Positions 16,886-26,079 of a DNA stretch of 64,000 nucleotides are shown piece after piece (the stretch's first letter is position 1; every line of letters starts with the position of its first letter). The notes under the pieces are model-generated. The model worked only from the letters and a program-made list of their open reading frames with translations, was not told where the DNA came from and did not search any database. Position numbers and translations under genes: made by a program. Source of the stretch: Bog-756 sp963737625 (GTDB taxonomy: Bacteria > Actinomycetota > Acidimicrobiia > Acidimicrobiales > RAAP-2); NCBI GenBank assembly GCA_963737625.1, contig CAVTTK010000001.1, positions 186,001 through 250,000 of the forward strand. Direction: 5' to 3'.

Positions 16886-17953
16886 TCAGACGGTGGCGAT
16901 CGGCGTCAGCGGCGAGCCCACGATGCCGGGCATACGCAGCGGAGGCGCGGTGAGCAGGAACCGGCTCCGGTTGTGGTCACGCAGCCACGAGGCCAGCTCG
17001 TGCAGGTACCACATCTCGCCCAGGGGAACGCCGAGACGGAACAGGCACAGATGGTGGATGGGGAGGAACGAATGTCGGCTCTCGTCCCGGTCCCTGCCGG
17101 TCAGGCCTTCGACCGCGTAATTGTCGGCCACCAGACCGGCGATCTGTGAGTCGCTTATCCACTGCAGGAGCGACTCGTCCTTGGCGTCGAGGTAGGTACA
17201 CAGCGTGTGGATCTTCACGGGGTCCGGGGCGCGGTTCCAGTTGAGGATCTCGGTGGCAAACCCCGTGTGCAGCAGGAGGATGTCCCCGGGCTCGACGACC
17301 ACGTTGTCGGCCGCCATGATCTCCTGGAGCGTCTTCAGGTCGACTCCCCGCCAGTCGTGTCCCAGGTGGTGGGCCAGGTCGATGAGGACCCCGCGTCCCT
17401 GCACGCCCTGGTAGGCCATATGTTCCAGGCCGAGATGGTGGGCGAAGCAGCGGTGGTTGCCGCCGTCACCGGCCGCGTCGGGTGCCGGACCGACGAGGTC
17501 CACGCCGGCGCGGTACCCGTTGTAGTACACCGCTTCTTCGACCCCGTCGCCGTCGGCGTCGAACTCGGCCCCGACGTGGGCCAGTGAGTCCCACTGCGTC
17601 GAGTACTGCAACGAGAGCGTCACCACGTCGTCCGCCCACACGTCCACGTACTTGGGGTTCCCCCAGCTCTCCATCTCGCTCATCCGGACGTTGTAGAACG
17701 TGTCGGGTGCGCCTTGCATGTCTTCGGTCGGGGCGAGGACCGGCGGGTGCCGGCGCTGGTTGAGGGCCGTCCCGCCGGGGTAGTCGAGGGGAAGGCTCAG
17801 GCAGAAGGTGATCCCGGCCTCGACCTCCCGCACGCCTTGGAGGACCTTGTCGGGGGTGAGCAGGTTGATCCGTCCGAGTTCGTCGTCCTCGCCCCAGTCC
17901 CCCCACGTCGAGCCGGGCGGGCGCTGCTTCCACCGCTGTGTCACGTGGCTCAT
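16886..17953 (-). CDS. Cyclase-family (kynurenine-formamidase-like) hydrolase
   Basis: A 355-residue metal-dependent hydrolase of the long cyclase subfamily. The signature is TQWDSLAHVG, where the usual HxGTHxD motif of short members is altered as expected for this subgroup, with GVLIDLAHHLG and PGDILLLHTGF further on. Members hydrolyse amide, lactone or ester bonds. Next to a Baeyer-Villiger-type enzyme, lactone opening is a reasonable guess. It is convergent with the BVMO gene and divergent from the amidohydrolase at 18096. The intergenic region holds the second copy of the shared operator. Confidence 0.85.
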   Translation of the reverse strand: MSHVTQRWKQRPPGSTWGDWGEDDELGRINLLTPDKVLQGVREVEAGITFCLSLPLDYPGGTALNQRRHPPVLAPTEDMQGAPDTFYNVRMSEMESWGNPKYVDVWADDVVTLSLQYSTQWDSLAHVGAEFDADGDGVEEAVYYNGYRAGVDLVGPAPDAAGDGGNHRCFAHHLGLEHMAYQGVQGRGVLIDLAHHLGHDWRGVDLKTLQEIMAADNVVVEPGDILLLHTGFATEILNWNRAPDPVKIHTLCTYLDAKDESLLQWISDSQIAGLVADNYAVEGLTGRDRDESRHSFLPIHHLCLFRLGVPLGEMWYLHELASWLRDHNRSRFLLTAPPLRMPGIVGSPLTPIATV

Positions 17954-17991
17954 CTCCTTCTGGCCGCGACGTCCGCGACCTGCTGTCAGCG

Positions 17992-18020
17992 TTGCCTGTA
18001 CCGACCGGTTGGTCTACACT
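17992..18020 (+). promoter_or_regulatory. Promoter with operator 2 in its spacer
   Basis: TTGCCT (17992-17997) and TACACT (18015-18020) are spaced by exactly 17 bp, a good sigma-70-type promoter for the amidohydrolase gene. The spacer carries TGTACCGACCGGT and an inverted TGTAGACCAACCGGT-like arm (17997-18018). The same motif is found at 15077-15108 and 23598-23622. Binding by a TetR dimer here would block RNA polymerase. Confidence 0.7.
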
Positions 18021-18095
18021 CCGAGGCGCAGGGTACCGCGTGCGCGCCCGCTCGGTCACCGAGATCTTGCGTCCCAGCGCAGGAAGGTCACAACC

Positions 18096-19355
18096 ATGCC
18101 AGAGAACCAACTTGTGGTGTCCGCCGACGGACACATCCTCGAGCCCACCGACCTCTTCACCACCCGCCTCCCCAAGCACCTGCGCGCCCGGGGGGTGTGG
18201 GAGGACGATTTCGAGATCGAACCGCTGGTCAAGGGCGGGGCCCGGATCTTCCGGCGACTGCACACGCCCGGTTTCGAGGGGTGGACGATCTCCCGCTACC
18301 GTCAGACGGGTGGGCGGATGCCCGAGGGGGACCCCGCGATGATCCTCGAGGACCTCGATTTTGACGGGGTGGACGTCGGGGTCATGCATCCCAATCTGTC
18401 GCTCTTCGGTCTCTACTCCGACGACCACGAGCTGTCCATCGCCCATGCTCGGGTGTACAACGACTACATCATCGAGCGGTTCTCGCCGTACTTCTCACGT
18501 CTGGCTCCCACCGCCCCTATCCCCCTCACCGACGTCGCAGATGCCGTGGCGGAGATCGAGCGGGTCGCCGCCGGCGGCTTCCGGGCCATCCTGCTTCCCG
18601 CCACGCCGCCCAAGCCTTATTACTCACGGGACTTCGACCCGGTATGGGCGGCGGCACAGGCCAACGGCGTGCACGTGTTCATCCACACCCAGACCGGCGG
18701 GGTGAAGGTCAACGACCCCGAGGCCGTCACCCTCAAGGTGGTGATGGAGAACGCCGCCCAGGTGAACCAACCGGTGACCGAGAAGTCGGCGTCCAAGCGG
18801 ATGGTCACCCAGGCGATCTACGGCACCATCGCCCCCCAGCAGGTCATCTGCCAGCTGATCGGCGGCGGCGTGCCCGAACGCTACCCCGATCTCCACTTCG
18901 CGCTCATCGAGTTCAATGCCCATTGGCTGGCATCGCTGGTGGGCAGCATGGACAAGTGCTGGATCACCGGGATCGGTCAGGATCCCGACTGGTGGCTGGG
19001 CGTCTGGGACGACTCCCTCCCGGCCACGGAGCAGAGCAACATGGCTCAGCTGTTCCGGTTGAACGAGAAGTGGCCCTATCCGCTGATGCCCAGCGAGTAT
19101 GTCCAACGCCAGTTCCATGTCTCGTTCCAGGACGACCCGGTGGCCGTGGCCTGTCGTCACATCACCGGGCTGTCGACCATCGTGTGGGGCAACGACTACC
19201 CACACGCCGAAGGCACGTTCCGCGGCAGCCGGGAGCTCATCGACAGGCTGTTCGCCGACGTCCCGGCGGCGGAGAAGGCGGCCATGGTGGGCGGCACCCT
19301 GGGCGGGCTCCTGGGATTCAAGGCACCGGTGGCCGCAGCGGTGTCCGGCTCCTAG
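18096..19355 (+). CDS. Amidohydrolase-2 family protein
   Basis: A 419-residue TIM-barrel metal hydrolase or decarboxylase. The N-terminal metal motif is VSADGHILEP, HVFIHTQTGG gives a mid-barrel His, and WGNDYPHAEGTFRGS carries the late catalytic Asp and His. This arrangement is typical of the group annotated as amidohydrolase 2 in actinobacterial catabolic clusters, which includes decarboxylases and C-C hydrolases. The ATG at 18096 follows AGGAAGG by eight bases; the longer frame upstream is non-coding. The promoter 75 bp upstream has an operator in its spacer. Confidence 0.88.
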   Translation: MPENQLVVSADGHILEPTDLFTTRLPKHLRARGVWEDDFEIEPLVKGGARIFRRLHTPGFEGWTISRYRQTGGRMPEGDPAMILEDLDFDGVDVGVMHPNLSLFGLYSDDHELSIAHARVYNDYIIERFSPYFSRLAPTAPIPLTDVADAVAEIERVAAGGFRAILLPATPPKPYYSRDFDPVWAAAQANGVHVFIHTQTGGVKVNDPEAVTLKVVMENAAQVNQPVTEKSASKRMVTQAIYGTIAPQQVICQLIGGGVPERYPDLHFALIEFNAHWLASLVGSMDKCWITGIGQDPDWWLGVWDDSLPATEQSNMAQLFRLNEKWPYPLMPSEYVQRQFHVSFQDDPVAVACRHITGLSTIVWGNDYPHAEGTFRGSRELIDRLFADVPAAEKAAMVGGTLGGLLGFKAPVAAAVSGS

Positions 19356-19457
19356 AACCACCCGCCTCCTCGGTCACATGGACAGGAGCCGTTCGGCGGC
19401 GCCCCTCGACGACGGGGCCGAACGGGAGCGATTCCCCCCGCGTCAGCGATAGACAGG

Positions 19458-20411
19458 ATGGCCGTGAACGAGCACAGTTTCGAGGGACGGGTCGCCGTCG
19501 TCACCGGCGCGGGACGGGGGATCGGCCGTTCCTATGCGCAGCTGCTGGCCTCTCGGGGCGCCAAGCTGGTGGTGAACGACCTGGGCGGGTCGATGGACGG
19601 GGTGGGGGAGGACCCCGGCGTAGCGTCCCGCGTGGCCTCGGAAATCGTCGAGGCCGGGGGAGTGGCCGTGGCCGACGGCAGCGACGTGTCCACCCCTGAG
19701 GGCGGACGATCGCTCATCGCTACGGCCATCGAGCAGTTCGGGCGTATGGACATCCTGATCAACAACGCCGGCATCATTCGATGGGCTGGCTTCCCCGACG
19801 CCGACGTGGAGAACCTCTCCACTCACTTCGCCGTCCATGTGACCGGTTCGTTCAACACCACCCGGGCGGCCTGGCCGCACATGGTCGATCAGAGCTACGG
19901 CCGAATCGTGATGACGACGTCCTCGGGCCTCTTCGGCCTGCCGCAGAACCTCTCGTACGCCACGGCCAAGGGCGCGGTGATCGGACTCACCCGCAGCCTG
20001 ACCACGGCGGGTGGACCCCATGGAATCAAGGTCAATCTCATTGCACCTGCCGCGTTCACCAGGATGGCCGGCCAACCCGCGGCCGCCACCGATGCCACCG
20101 GCGGTGACACAGGTTCCGCCCAGATGTCCCCTGATCTGGTGGCCCCGATGGTGGCCTTCCTGGCCCACGAGGACTGCCCGGTCAGTGGTGAGATCTACAC
20201 CGCCGGCTTCGGACGGTTCGCCCGCCTCTTCATCGCCTCGACCGAGGGGTACGTGCATCCGACGTCCGCCCCGAGCGTCGAGGACATCGCCCACCACTGG
20301 GCCACCATCAACGATGAGCACGGGTACTACGTGCCCGCCGACCTGATGGCCTGGTCCGCCGCCTTCATGAAACACCTGGGACCGAGCGGCGGAGATCCGG
20401 ATGCCAGCTAA
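19458..20411 (+). CDS. SDR-family dehydrogenase (HSD17B4-like)
   Basis: A 317-residue SDR longer than the classical type, resembling the dehydrogenase part of multifunctional beta-oxidation enzyme type 2. Motifs are TGAGRGIG, a long NDLGGSMDGVG loop characteristic of this subgroup, NNAG, and YATAK as the catalytic Tyr-Lys. The C-terminal extension includes VEDIAHHWATI. The likely role is oxidation of a 3-hydroxyacyl-CoA. It lies about 100 bp after the amidohydrolase and 38 bp before an acyl-CoA dehydrogenase on the same strand, consistent with a beta-oxidation transcript. Confidence 0.9.
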   Translation: MAVNEHSFEGRVAVVTGAGRGIGRSYAQLLASRGAKLVVNDLGGSMDGVGEDPGVASRVASEIVEAGGVAVADGSDVSTPEGGRSLIATAIEQFGRMDILINNAGIIRWAGFPDADVENLSTHFAVHVTGSFNTTRAAWPHMVDQSYGRIVMTTSSGLFGLPQNLSYATAKGAVIGLTRSLTTAGGPHGIKVNLIAPAAFTRMAGQPAAATDATGGDTGSAQMSPDLVAPMVAFLAHEDCPVSGEIYTAGFGRFARLFIASTEGYVHPTSAPSVEDIAHHWATINDEHGYYVPADLMAWSAAFMKHLGPSGGDPDAS

Positions 20412-20449
20412 CCAACCGACCGCACACCGCTGGAACCGGTAGGGCGACC

Positions 20450-21598
20450 GTGGACCTCTCTCTGAGCGAATCGGAACAGGACCTCGTCGGTCTGTGCCGT
20501 GACTTCGCGCAACAGCAGATCGCACCACGCGCCCCACTGGCCTGGGATGAGGCGCGTTGCCCGACCGATCTGCTCCGCGAGATGGGTGGGCTGGGCCTAC
20601 TCGGGATGCTCATTCCCGAGGAGTGGGGCGGGATCGGCATGTCGACGGTCGGCTTCGTCGCCGCCATGGAGCAGATCGGCCTGGCCGACCAGTCGGTGGC
20701 CGCCGCCTGGCAGGCCCACGTGACCATCGGCTCGCTGCCCTTGTACCTGTTCGGCGACGATGCGCAGCGGGAGCGCTGGTTGCGGCCGCTGGCCGAGGGT
20801 CGGGTGCTGGGGGCCTTCGGGCTCACCGAGCCCGGTGCCGGTTCCGACGCCCGGGGCATCAGCACCCGCGCCGAACGACAGGACGGCGGCTGGTTGATCA
20901 ACGGCCGCAAGACGTTCATCTCCAACGCCGGCACGGACATGTCCTTCGGGGTGACCCTGCTGGCGCGGGTCCATCCCACTGAGGGGGATAGACAGAGGTA
21001 CGGGAGCTTCGTCGTCGAGAAGGACAGTGCCGGCTTCACCATGGGTCCGAAGATGCGGGGCATCGGGTGGCGGGGCCTCGACACCCGCGAGTTGTACTTC
21101 GATGATGTCTGGGTCCCGGACGATCAGCTCATCGGTGATCCGAACATGGGCCTCAGCCAGTTCCTGCGCACCCTGGAGGTCGGACGCATCTCCATCGCCG
21201 CACTGTCGCTGAGCCTGACCCAGGCCGTGCTCGACCTGGCCACGAGCTATGCCCAGGAGCGGGTGCAGTTCGGGAAGCCCATCTCGACGTTCCAGGCCGT
21301 GCAGTTCAAGCTGGCCGACATCGCCACCGAGCTCGAGGCGGCGCGCTGGTTGACCTACCGCGCCGCCTACCTGCGCGACACCGGTCAGCCGTTCCTGAAG
21401 GAGGCGGCGATGGCCAAACTGAAGGCCAGTCGATTGGCGGCCTGGGCCGCTTCGGAGGCCGTCCAGATCCACGGAGGCCTGGGGTACATGCTCGAGACCC
21501 CGGTGGCTCGCTTCTACTGCGATTCGAAGGTGCTGGAGATCGGCGAGGGCACCAACGAGATCCAGCACCTGGTGATCGCCCGGGCGCTGGGCTGCTGA
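20450..21598 (+). CDS. Acyl-CoA dehydrogenase
   Basis: A 382-residue flavoprotein with the standard three-domain layout: an N-terminal helical domain, AFGLTEPGAGSDA for FAD and substrate contact, and the C-terminal IHGGLGYM and GEGTNEIQHLVIAR blocks. The glutamate expected as catalytic base in many members is best placed near the last helices, but I cannot assign it with certainty. It starts with GTG. It introduces the alpha-beta double bond into an acyl-CoA. Position after the SDR and near the acyl-CoA ligase supports a role in side-chain or ring beta-oxidation. The convergent E1 gene ends one base away. Confidence 0.92.
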   Translation: MDLSLSESEQDLVGLCRDFAQQQIAPRAPLAWDEARCPTDLLREMGGLGLLGMLIPEEWGGIGMSTVGFVAAMEQIGLADQSVAAAWQAHVTIGSLPLYLFGDDAQRERWLRPLAEGRVLGAFGLTEPGAGSDARGISTRAERQDGGWLINGRKTFISNAGTDMSFGVTLLARVHPTEGDRQRYGSFVVEKDSAGFTMGPKMRGIGWRGLDTRELYFDDVWVPDDQLIGDPNMGLSQFLRTLEVGRISIAALSLSLTQAVLDLATSYAQERVQFGKPISTFQAVQFKLADIATELEAARWLTYRAAYLRDTGQPFLKEAAMAKLKASRLAAWAASEAVQIHGGLGYMLETPVARFYCDSKVLEIGEGTNEIQHLVIARALGC

Positions 21599-21599
21599 G

Positions 21600-23591
21600 T
21601 CAGACGGCGACCAGTCGTCGAATGGCCGCGGCGATGGTGTCCCGGTCGGGAAGCCAGGCCCGCTCGAGGTCGGGGGCATACGGCGGAGGAGTGGCGGCGG
21701 CACCCACCCGCTCGATGGGCGCGTCGAGGTCCCAGAATCCCTCACGTCCGACCCGCGCGGCGATCTCCGCCCCGATCCCGAAGGGGACGACGGCCTCATG
21801 GGCGATGAGCAGCCGGCTCGTCTTGTGCACCGACTCGAGAATTGGCACGACGTCGAGGGGGGCCACGGTCCTCAGATCGATCACCTCGACGGAGATTCCC
21901 TCGTCGACCAGCTGCCCTGCGGCGGCCACCGCCTCGTGGACCATCCGGGAGACCGACACCACCGTCACGTCGGTGCCGGGGCGCACGACCACGGACTTGC
22001 CGATGGGCAGGATGCGGTCCGGCGGTGGCTGCGGACCTTTCATGCCGTAGAGCAGGCGGTTCTCGATGAAGACGACCGGGTTGGGGTCCTGGATGGCCGC
22101 CCGGAGCAGGCCGTAGGTGTCAGCTGGCGTCGACGGCATGACCACGCTCAGACCGGGGATGTGGGCCAACAGCGCCTCCAGGCTCTGGGAGTGCTGGCTT
22201 CCCGAGGAGCGACCGGCGCCGAATTGGGTCCGCACGGTCAGCGCCATCTCGGCGCTGCCTCCGGTCATGAACGGGAGCTTCGCCGCCTGGTTGAGCAACT
22301 GGTCGAAGCAGACGCCGAGGAAGTCGAGGTACATCATCTCCACCACGGGTCGCATGCCGGCCATGGCTGCGCCCACGCCGAGGCCGATGATCGCCGTCTC
22401 GGAGATCGGGGTGTCGCGCACCCGGTCGCCGAACCGGTCGGCCAACCCCCGTGTGAGGCCGAAGACGTTCCCGCCGGCGCCGACGTCGATACCGGCCACG
22501 AACACCCGGTCGTCCTCGGTGAGCTCAGCTTCGATGGCCGAGCGGACGGCGTCCATGGTGCGGAATACCGGAGCATCGACGGCCAGCGGTGGCGGATCGG
22601 CCACCGTCGGCCTGGGCCTCACCACGAAGTCGCCCAGGGTGCTGGCCAGCGGATCGGCCAGCCCACGGGCGGCCTCGACCGCCTCGTCGAGCTCGTCGGC
22701 CACGGAGGACTCGAGGGCCTTGATCTCGTCGTCACCCATGCCGATGTCTCGTAGCCGCCTCTCGTGGATGAGCAGCGGGTCACGGGCCGCCCACTCACTC
22801 AGCTCCTCCGGCGTTCGGTAGCGTTGAGGATCGCCCTCGTAGTGACCGTGCCACCGGTAGGTCACCGCCTCCACGACGGCGGGTCCGTGTCCGGCCCGGG
22901 CGGCGAGGACCACGTCGGCCATCACCGACGCCGTGGTCTCGACGTCGTTGCCATCGACGGCGATGAAGTCGATGCCATATCCCGCGGCCCGCTGCTCGAG
23001 CGATGCGGCATGCTGGGTCGCTGCCGGGGAGAACTCGGCGTACCCGTTGTTCTCGCAGAAGAAGATAACCGGCAGCTCCCACACGGCGGCGAGATTCATC
23101 GCTTCGTGGAAGGCGCCCTGTGCCGCGGCGCCGTCACCGAAGAACGCCACGGCGACCGAGCCGTCGGCCCGGAGCTGTCCTGCCGTGGCCGCGCCCGCGG
23201 CAATGGGCAGTCCCGCGGCCACGATCCCGTTGGCACCGAAGATTCCGAGCTTCGGGTCGGCGATGTGCATGGAGCCTCCGCGGCCGCGGTTGGTGCCCCG
23301 GTCCTTGCCCATCAGCTCGGCGAACATGCCCCGCGGCTCGAGTCCCTTGGCCAGACAGTGCCCATGACCACGGTGGGTGGAGGTGATGACGTCTGCCGGA
23401 TGGAGGGGCCAGCAGGCCCCCACGGCCGTCGCCTCCTGACCGATCGACAGGTGCACGAAGCCGGGGACCTCACCATCGCGATACAGCGCGGATACCCGCT
23501 GTTCGAAACCGCGGATCAGCAGCATCCGCCGATGCATCTCGACCAGTTCAACCTGGGTGAAGGCCGACGACGAGGCTGGGTCAGTGGTCAC
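21600..23591 (-). CDS. Fused E1 alpha-beta 2-oxoacid dehydrogenase (thiamine-diphosphate dependent)
   Basis: A 663-residue fusion. Residues about 1-330 form the alpha part, with the ThDP motif FFGDGAAAQGAFHEAMNLA ending in FFCENNGYAEF. Residues about 345-663 form the beta part, with VFVAGIDVGAGGNVFG, TPISETAIIGLGVGAAMAG and HSQSLEALLAHIPGL. It resembles acetoin- or branched-chain-type E1. No E2 or E3 gene is nearby, so it may use another complex's partners or act alone. The GTG at 23591 is preferred: TATACT on the minus strand (23606-23601) ends nine bases before it, so the mRNA is probably nearly leaderless. It is divergent from the SDR at 23637 over the third shared operator. Confidence 0.9.
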   Translation of the reverse strand: MTTDPASSSAFTQVELVEMHRRMLLIRGFEQRVSALYRDGEVPGFVHLSIGQEATAVGACWPLHPADVITSTHRGHGHCLAKGLEPRGMFAELMGKDRGTNRGRGGSMHIADPKLGIFGANGIVAAGLPIAAGAATAGQLRADGSVAVAFFGDGAAAQGAFHEAMNLAAVWELPVIFFCENNGYAEFSPAATQHAASLEQRAAGYGIDFIAVDGNDVETTASVMADVVLAARAGHGPAVVEAVTYRWHGHYEGDPQRYRTPEELSEWAARDPLLIHERRLRDIGMGDDEIKALESSVADELDEAVEAARGLADPLASTLGDFVVRPRPTVADPPPLAVDAPVFRTMDAVRSAIEAELTEDDRVFVAGIDVGAGGNVFGLTRGLADRFGDRVRDTPISETAIIGLGVGAAMAGMRPVVEMMYLDFLGVCFDQLLNQAAKLPFMTGGSAEMALTVRTQFGAGRSSGSQHSQSLEALLAHIPGLSVVMPSTPADTYGLLRAAIQDPNPVVFIENRLLYGMKGPQPPPDRILPIGKSVVVRPGTDVTVVSVSRMVHEAVAAAGQLVDEGISVEVIDLRTVAPLDVVPILESVHKTSRLLIAHEAVVPFGIGAEIAARVGREGFWDLDAPIERVGAAATPPPYAPDLERAWLPDRDTIAAAIRRLVAV

Positions 23592-23597
23592 GAAGCG

Positions 23598-23622
23598 TGT
23601 AGTATACCGGTCGGTCGGTACA
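23598..23622. promoter_or_regulatory. Operator 3 of the shared TetR-type motif (E1/SDR divergent promoter)
   Basis: TGTAGTATACCGGT is followed by CGGTCGGTACA, giving ACCGGTCGGTCGGTACA at the right side. It differs from the other two copies by one CGGT step. The site overlaps the minus-strand TATACT -10 of the E1 gene and lies 15 bp before the start codon of the plus-strand SDR, so one bound dimer would shut both. Confidence 0.65.
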
Positions 23623-23636
23623 ACAAGGGAAGAGCG

Positions 23637-24416
23637 ATGATCGACGAAATCGAGATCCCCGAATCCTTCCCCAGCCCCGGCGCGGTAGCGGGCAAGCGGG
23701 TGGTGATCACCGGTGGAAGCAGGGGCCTCGGGGCCTTGCTGGCCCATGCGTTCTCGCACGCCGGCGCATCCGTAGCGCTCGTCGCCCGAACCGAACGGGA
23801 CTTGAAGGCGGTCAGCGAGGCGCTCCCCGGACCATCACTGGTACTGAGCGGGGACGTGACCGATGAGGACTTCAATGAGGAGGTGGCCGACGCCACCCTG
23901 TCCGAATGGGGCGGCCTCGATGCGTGGATTAGCAACGCCGGGATCTCGCCGATCGTGGCCGGACCTCGCCACACCGATGCCTCGGTCTGGCGGCGGGTCC
24001 TGGAGGTGAACCTCACCGGAGCCTTCCTCGGGGCCAGGGCCGCCGCCCGGGTGATGGCGGGGGGTGGGCGACTGGTCTTCACTAGCTCAGTGCTGGCTGA
24101 ACGGCCTCGGAAAGGACTCACGGCCTACAGCGCGTCGAAGGCCGGGGTGGTGGGCATGGCCAAGGGCCTGGCCCTCGATCTGGCCCCCGCTGGCATCACG
24201 GTAAACGTCGTGGCTCCCGGATGGTTCGACTCCCCGCTGGCCGAACCGTGGATGAGCAGTCCGGAACTCTCCGCCGCCATCACCGGACACACCGCACAAC
24301 GGCGCTGGGGGGCACCGGCCGACCTGGCCGGTGCGTACCAATTCCTGGTCTCCGACGCCTCGGCGTTCGTCACCGGGACCGTGCTGAGCGTCGATGGCGG
24401 ATACCTGCTGGTATGA
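23637..24416 (+). CDS. SDR-family oxidoreductase
   Basis: A 259-residue classical SDR: TGGSRGLG for the cofactor, SNAGISP, VFTSSVLAE for the catalytic Ser region, and YSASK for Tyr-Lys. The ATG at 23637 is preceded by AAGGGAAGAG. Its stop overlaps the ATG of the following SDR (ATGA), so the two are translationally coupled. The pair could carry out sequential or stereospecific oxidations on the same substrate. It is controlled from the operator-bearing divergent promoter shared with the E1 gene. Confidence 0.9.
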   Translation: MIDEIEIPESFPSPGAVAGKRVVITGGSRGLGALLAHAFSHAGASVALVARTERDLKAVSEALPGPSLVLSGDVTDEDFNEEVADATLSEWGGLDAWISNAGISPIVAGPRHTDASVWRRVLEVNLTGAFLGARAAARVMAGGGRLVFTSSVLAERPRKGLTAYSASKAGVVGMAKGLALDLAPAGITVNVVAPGWFDSPLAEPWMSSPELSAAITGHTAQRRWGAPADLAGAYQFLVSDASAFVTGTVLSVDGGYLLV

Positions 24417-25159
24417 CATCACCGAGACGGGTGGTGGCCATCACGGGGGCAGGCGGCGCCCTCGGTGCCGCCGTGTCGCGTCAGCTGGCCGGCGAGCCCG
24501 CCACCGACCTGGTGCTGAGCGACATCAGTGGCCCGTCGCTCGAGGCGACGGTTGTGGGCCTCCCGGCCAACGACGGGTCGGTGGACACGGTCCTGGCCGA
24601 TGTGAGTGAGTTCGACCAGGTCGAGTCGGTGGTCACCCGGGCGGTGGAGCGCTTCGGCCGCCTCGATGTTCTGATCAGCAACGCCGGCGTGCTCTCACCG
24701 AACGGTCGGATCCACAATCTGGCCACCGAGGACTGGGAGCGCGCCTTTCGGATCAACGTGCTGGGTGCCGTGAACGGTATCCGGGCGGCGGTGGCCGTCA
24801 TGCGCCCCCAGGGTTCGGGCTCGATCGTGCTGACAGCATCTATCGCCGGAATGACGGCGTGGTCGCATGCCGGACCGTACTGCGCCACCAAGGCGGCTGT
24901 GATCCAGTTGGCCAAGGTCGCCGCCGTGGAGTACGCACGCGACGGTATCCGCGTCAACTGCGTTTGCCCGGGGACGTTCCTGTCGGGCATTCACGCCGAT
25001 CTCCCCGCCGACGCTCTCGAGGCCATGGCTGAGCGCCACCCTCTGGGGCTGGGATCGGCCGACGACCTGGTCGGAGCGTACTCCTATCTGGCCGGCGAGG
25101 GATCGGGTTGGACCACGGGATCGGCCATCGTCGTCGACGGTGGGTACGCCGCGCCATGA
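24413..25159 (+). CDS. SDR-family oxidoreductase
   Basis: A 248-residue SDR with TGAGGALG as a slightly unusual cofactor turn, SNAGVLSPNG, a Ser in LTASIAGM, and Y-C-A-T-K (PYCATKAAV) as catalytic Tyr-Lys. The C-terminal TTGSAIVVDGGYAAP is standard. It overlaps the upstream SDR by 4 bp. Seven bases separate its stop from that of the convergent TetR gene. The two SDRs are clearly different proteins rather than a recent duplicate. Confidence 0.9.
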   Translation: MTSPRRVVAITGAGGALGAAVSRQLAGEPATDLVLSDISGPSLEATVVGLPANDGSVDTVLADVSEFDQVESVVTRAVERFGRLDVLISNAGVLSPNGRIHNLATEDWERAFRINVLGAVNGIRAAVAVMRPQGSGSIVLTASIAGMTAWSHAGPYCATKAAVIQLAKVAAVEYARDGIRVNCVCPGTFLSGIHADLPADALEAMAERHPLGLGSADDLVGAYSYLAGEGSGWTTGSAIVVDGGYAAP

Positions 25160-25165
25160 CTGCTG

Positions 25166-25798
25166 CTAGGCGTGTCCCCCGGCGGTCGGATCGGTGATCC
25201 CCCGCATGAAGATGTCAGCGAACGGCTTGGCCACATCCCGGGCTGACAACCGCCCACCCGTCTTCAGCCAGAGGTAGGTGTAGTTGTGCATCCCGAGCCA
25301 CGCCATGGCGGTCAGTCTTGGCTCCAGCTCACGGAACTCCCCGGAGTCGACGCCCGCCTGCAGCACGGCCTCGACCCGACGCTCGTACCCCCGGCGACGT
25401 TCGCGGAATTGGGCGGCCCGCTCGCCCGTGAGCGCCGGGAACTCGTGGAGGAAGACCCAGACGTGGTCGGGATAGCGATGGATCACATCGAGGAGCTCAT
25501 CGCCGAGCATGGCCAGCTGCCGCGACGGGGACCCACCGGCCACGGCCACGCGGTCGGCACCGAGCATGACTTCGTCCATCACCCGGTCGTGAATGGCGGC
25601 GAGAAGCTCTTCCTTGGAGCCGATGTAGTGGTAGAGCGCACCCTTGCCCAGGTCGTTGGCCGCGCAGAGTTCCATGATCCCGGTGGCGTGGTATCCGTGT
25701 CGGGCGAATACGGGAGCGGACGTGTCGATGATCACCTGGCGCCGTGCCTGCCAGTTCGCCCGTCGCGGAGCGTCGCCGTTCGCATCGGACCGTGCCAT
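25166..25798 (-). CDS. TetR-family regulator (KstR2-like C-terminal domain)
   Basis: A complete 210-residue TetR protein. The HTH lies at about residues 20-65 (RRQVIIDTSAPVFARHGYHA, LGKGALYHYIGSKEELLAAI). The ligand domain, with VFLHEFPALTGERAAQFRERR, recalls the KstR2/TetR_C group that senses CoA thioesters of steroid intermediates. That comparison is from memory. It is the intact regulator nearest to the three ACCGGTCGGTACA operators and so the best candidate to bind them. No copy of the motif is seen at its own promoter. The gene sits between the paired SDRs and the acyl-CoA ligase. Confidence 0.88.
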   Translation of the reverse strand: MARSDANGDAPRRANWQARRQVIIDTSAPVFARHGYHATGIMELCAANDLGKGALYHYIGSKEELLAAIHDRVMDEVMLGADRVAVAGGSPSRQLAMLGDELLDVIHRYPDHVWVFLHEFPALTGERAAQFRERRRGYERRVEAVLQAGVDSGEFRELEPRLTAMAWLGMHNYTYLWLKTGGRLSARDVAKPFADIFMRGITDPTAGGHA

Positions 25799-26079
25799 GG
25801 GAAGGCGAGGTTAGCGGTTGGCGGGCGGCCCACCGGAGAGGCTGCCGCTGTGCCGGGGTGGCTCGGGACGGAGCGTTGCCGCCGACACCGGCCATGGGGA
25901 CCCGGTACCCCACAGTCATCCGTCGGCGGCTGGTCGTCATCGGAATGCCCTGGTAGGAGCGGCCCTACGTCTCGCCGTGTCGCCGGGGGAATCTGCCGAG
26001 GCCGGCTGGTGGCAGGCAATCCCCGTGGAGGGGCAACGGGAGTGGGCGCATGCACGGGCGTCTCGGCCGGGACGAGGGC

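Noticed and set aside
19443..21799. Minus-strand frames of 364 and 400 residues
   Set aside because: They are antisense to the SDR and acyl-CoA dehydrogenase, which have full motifs.
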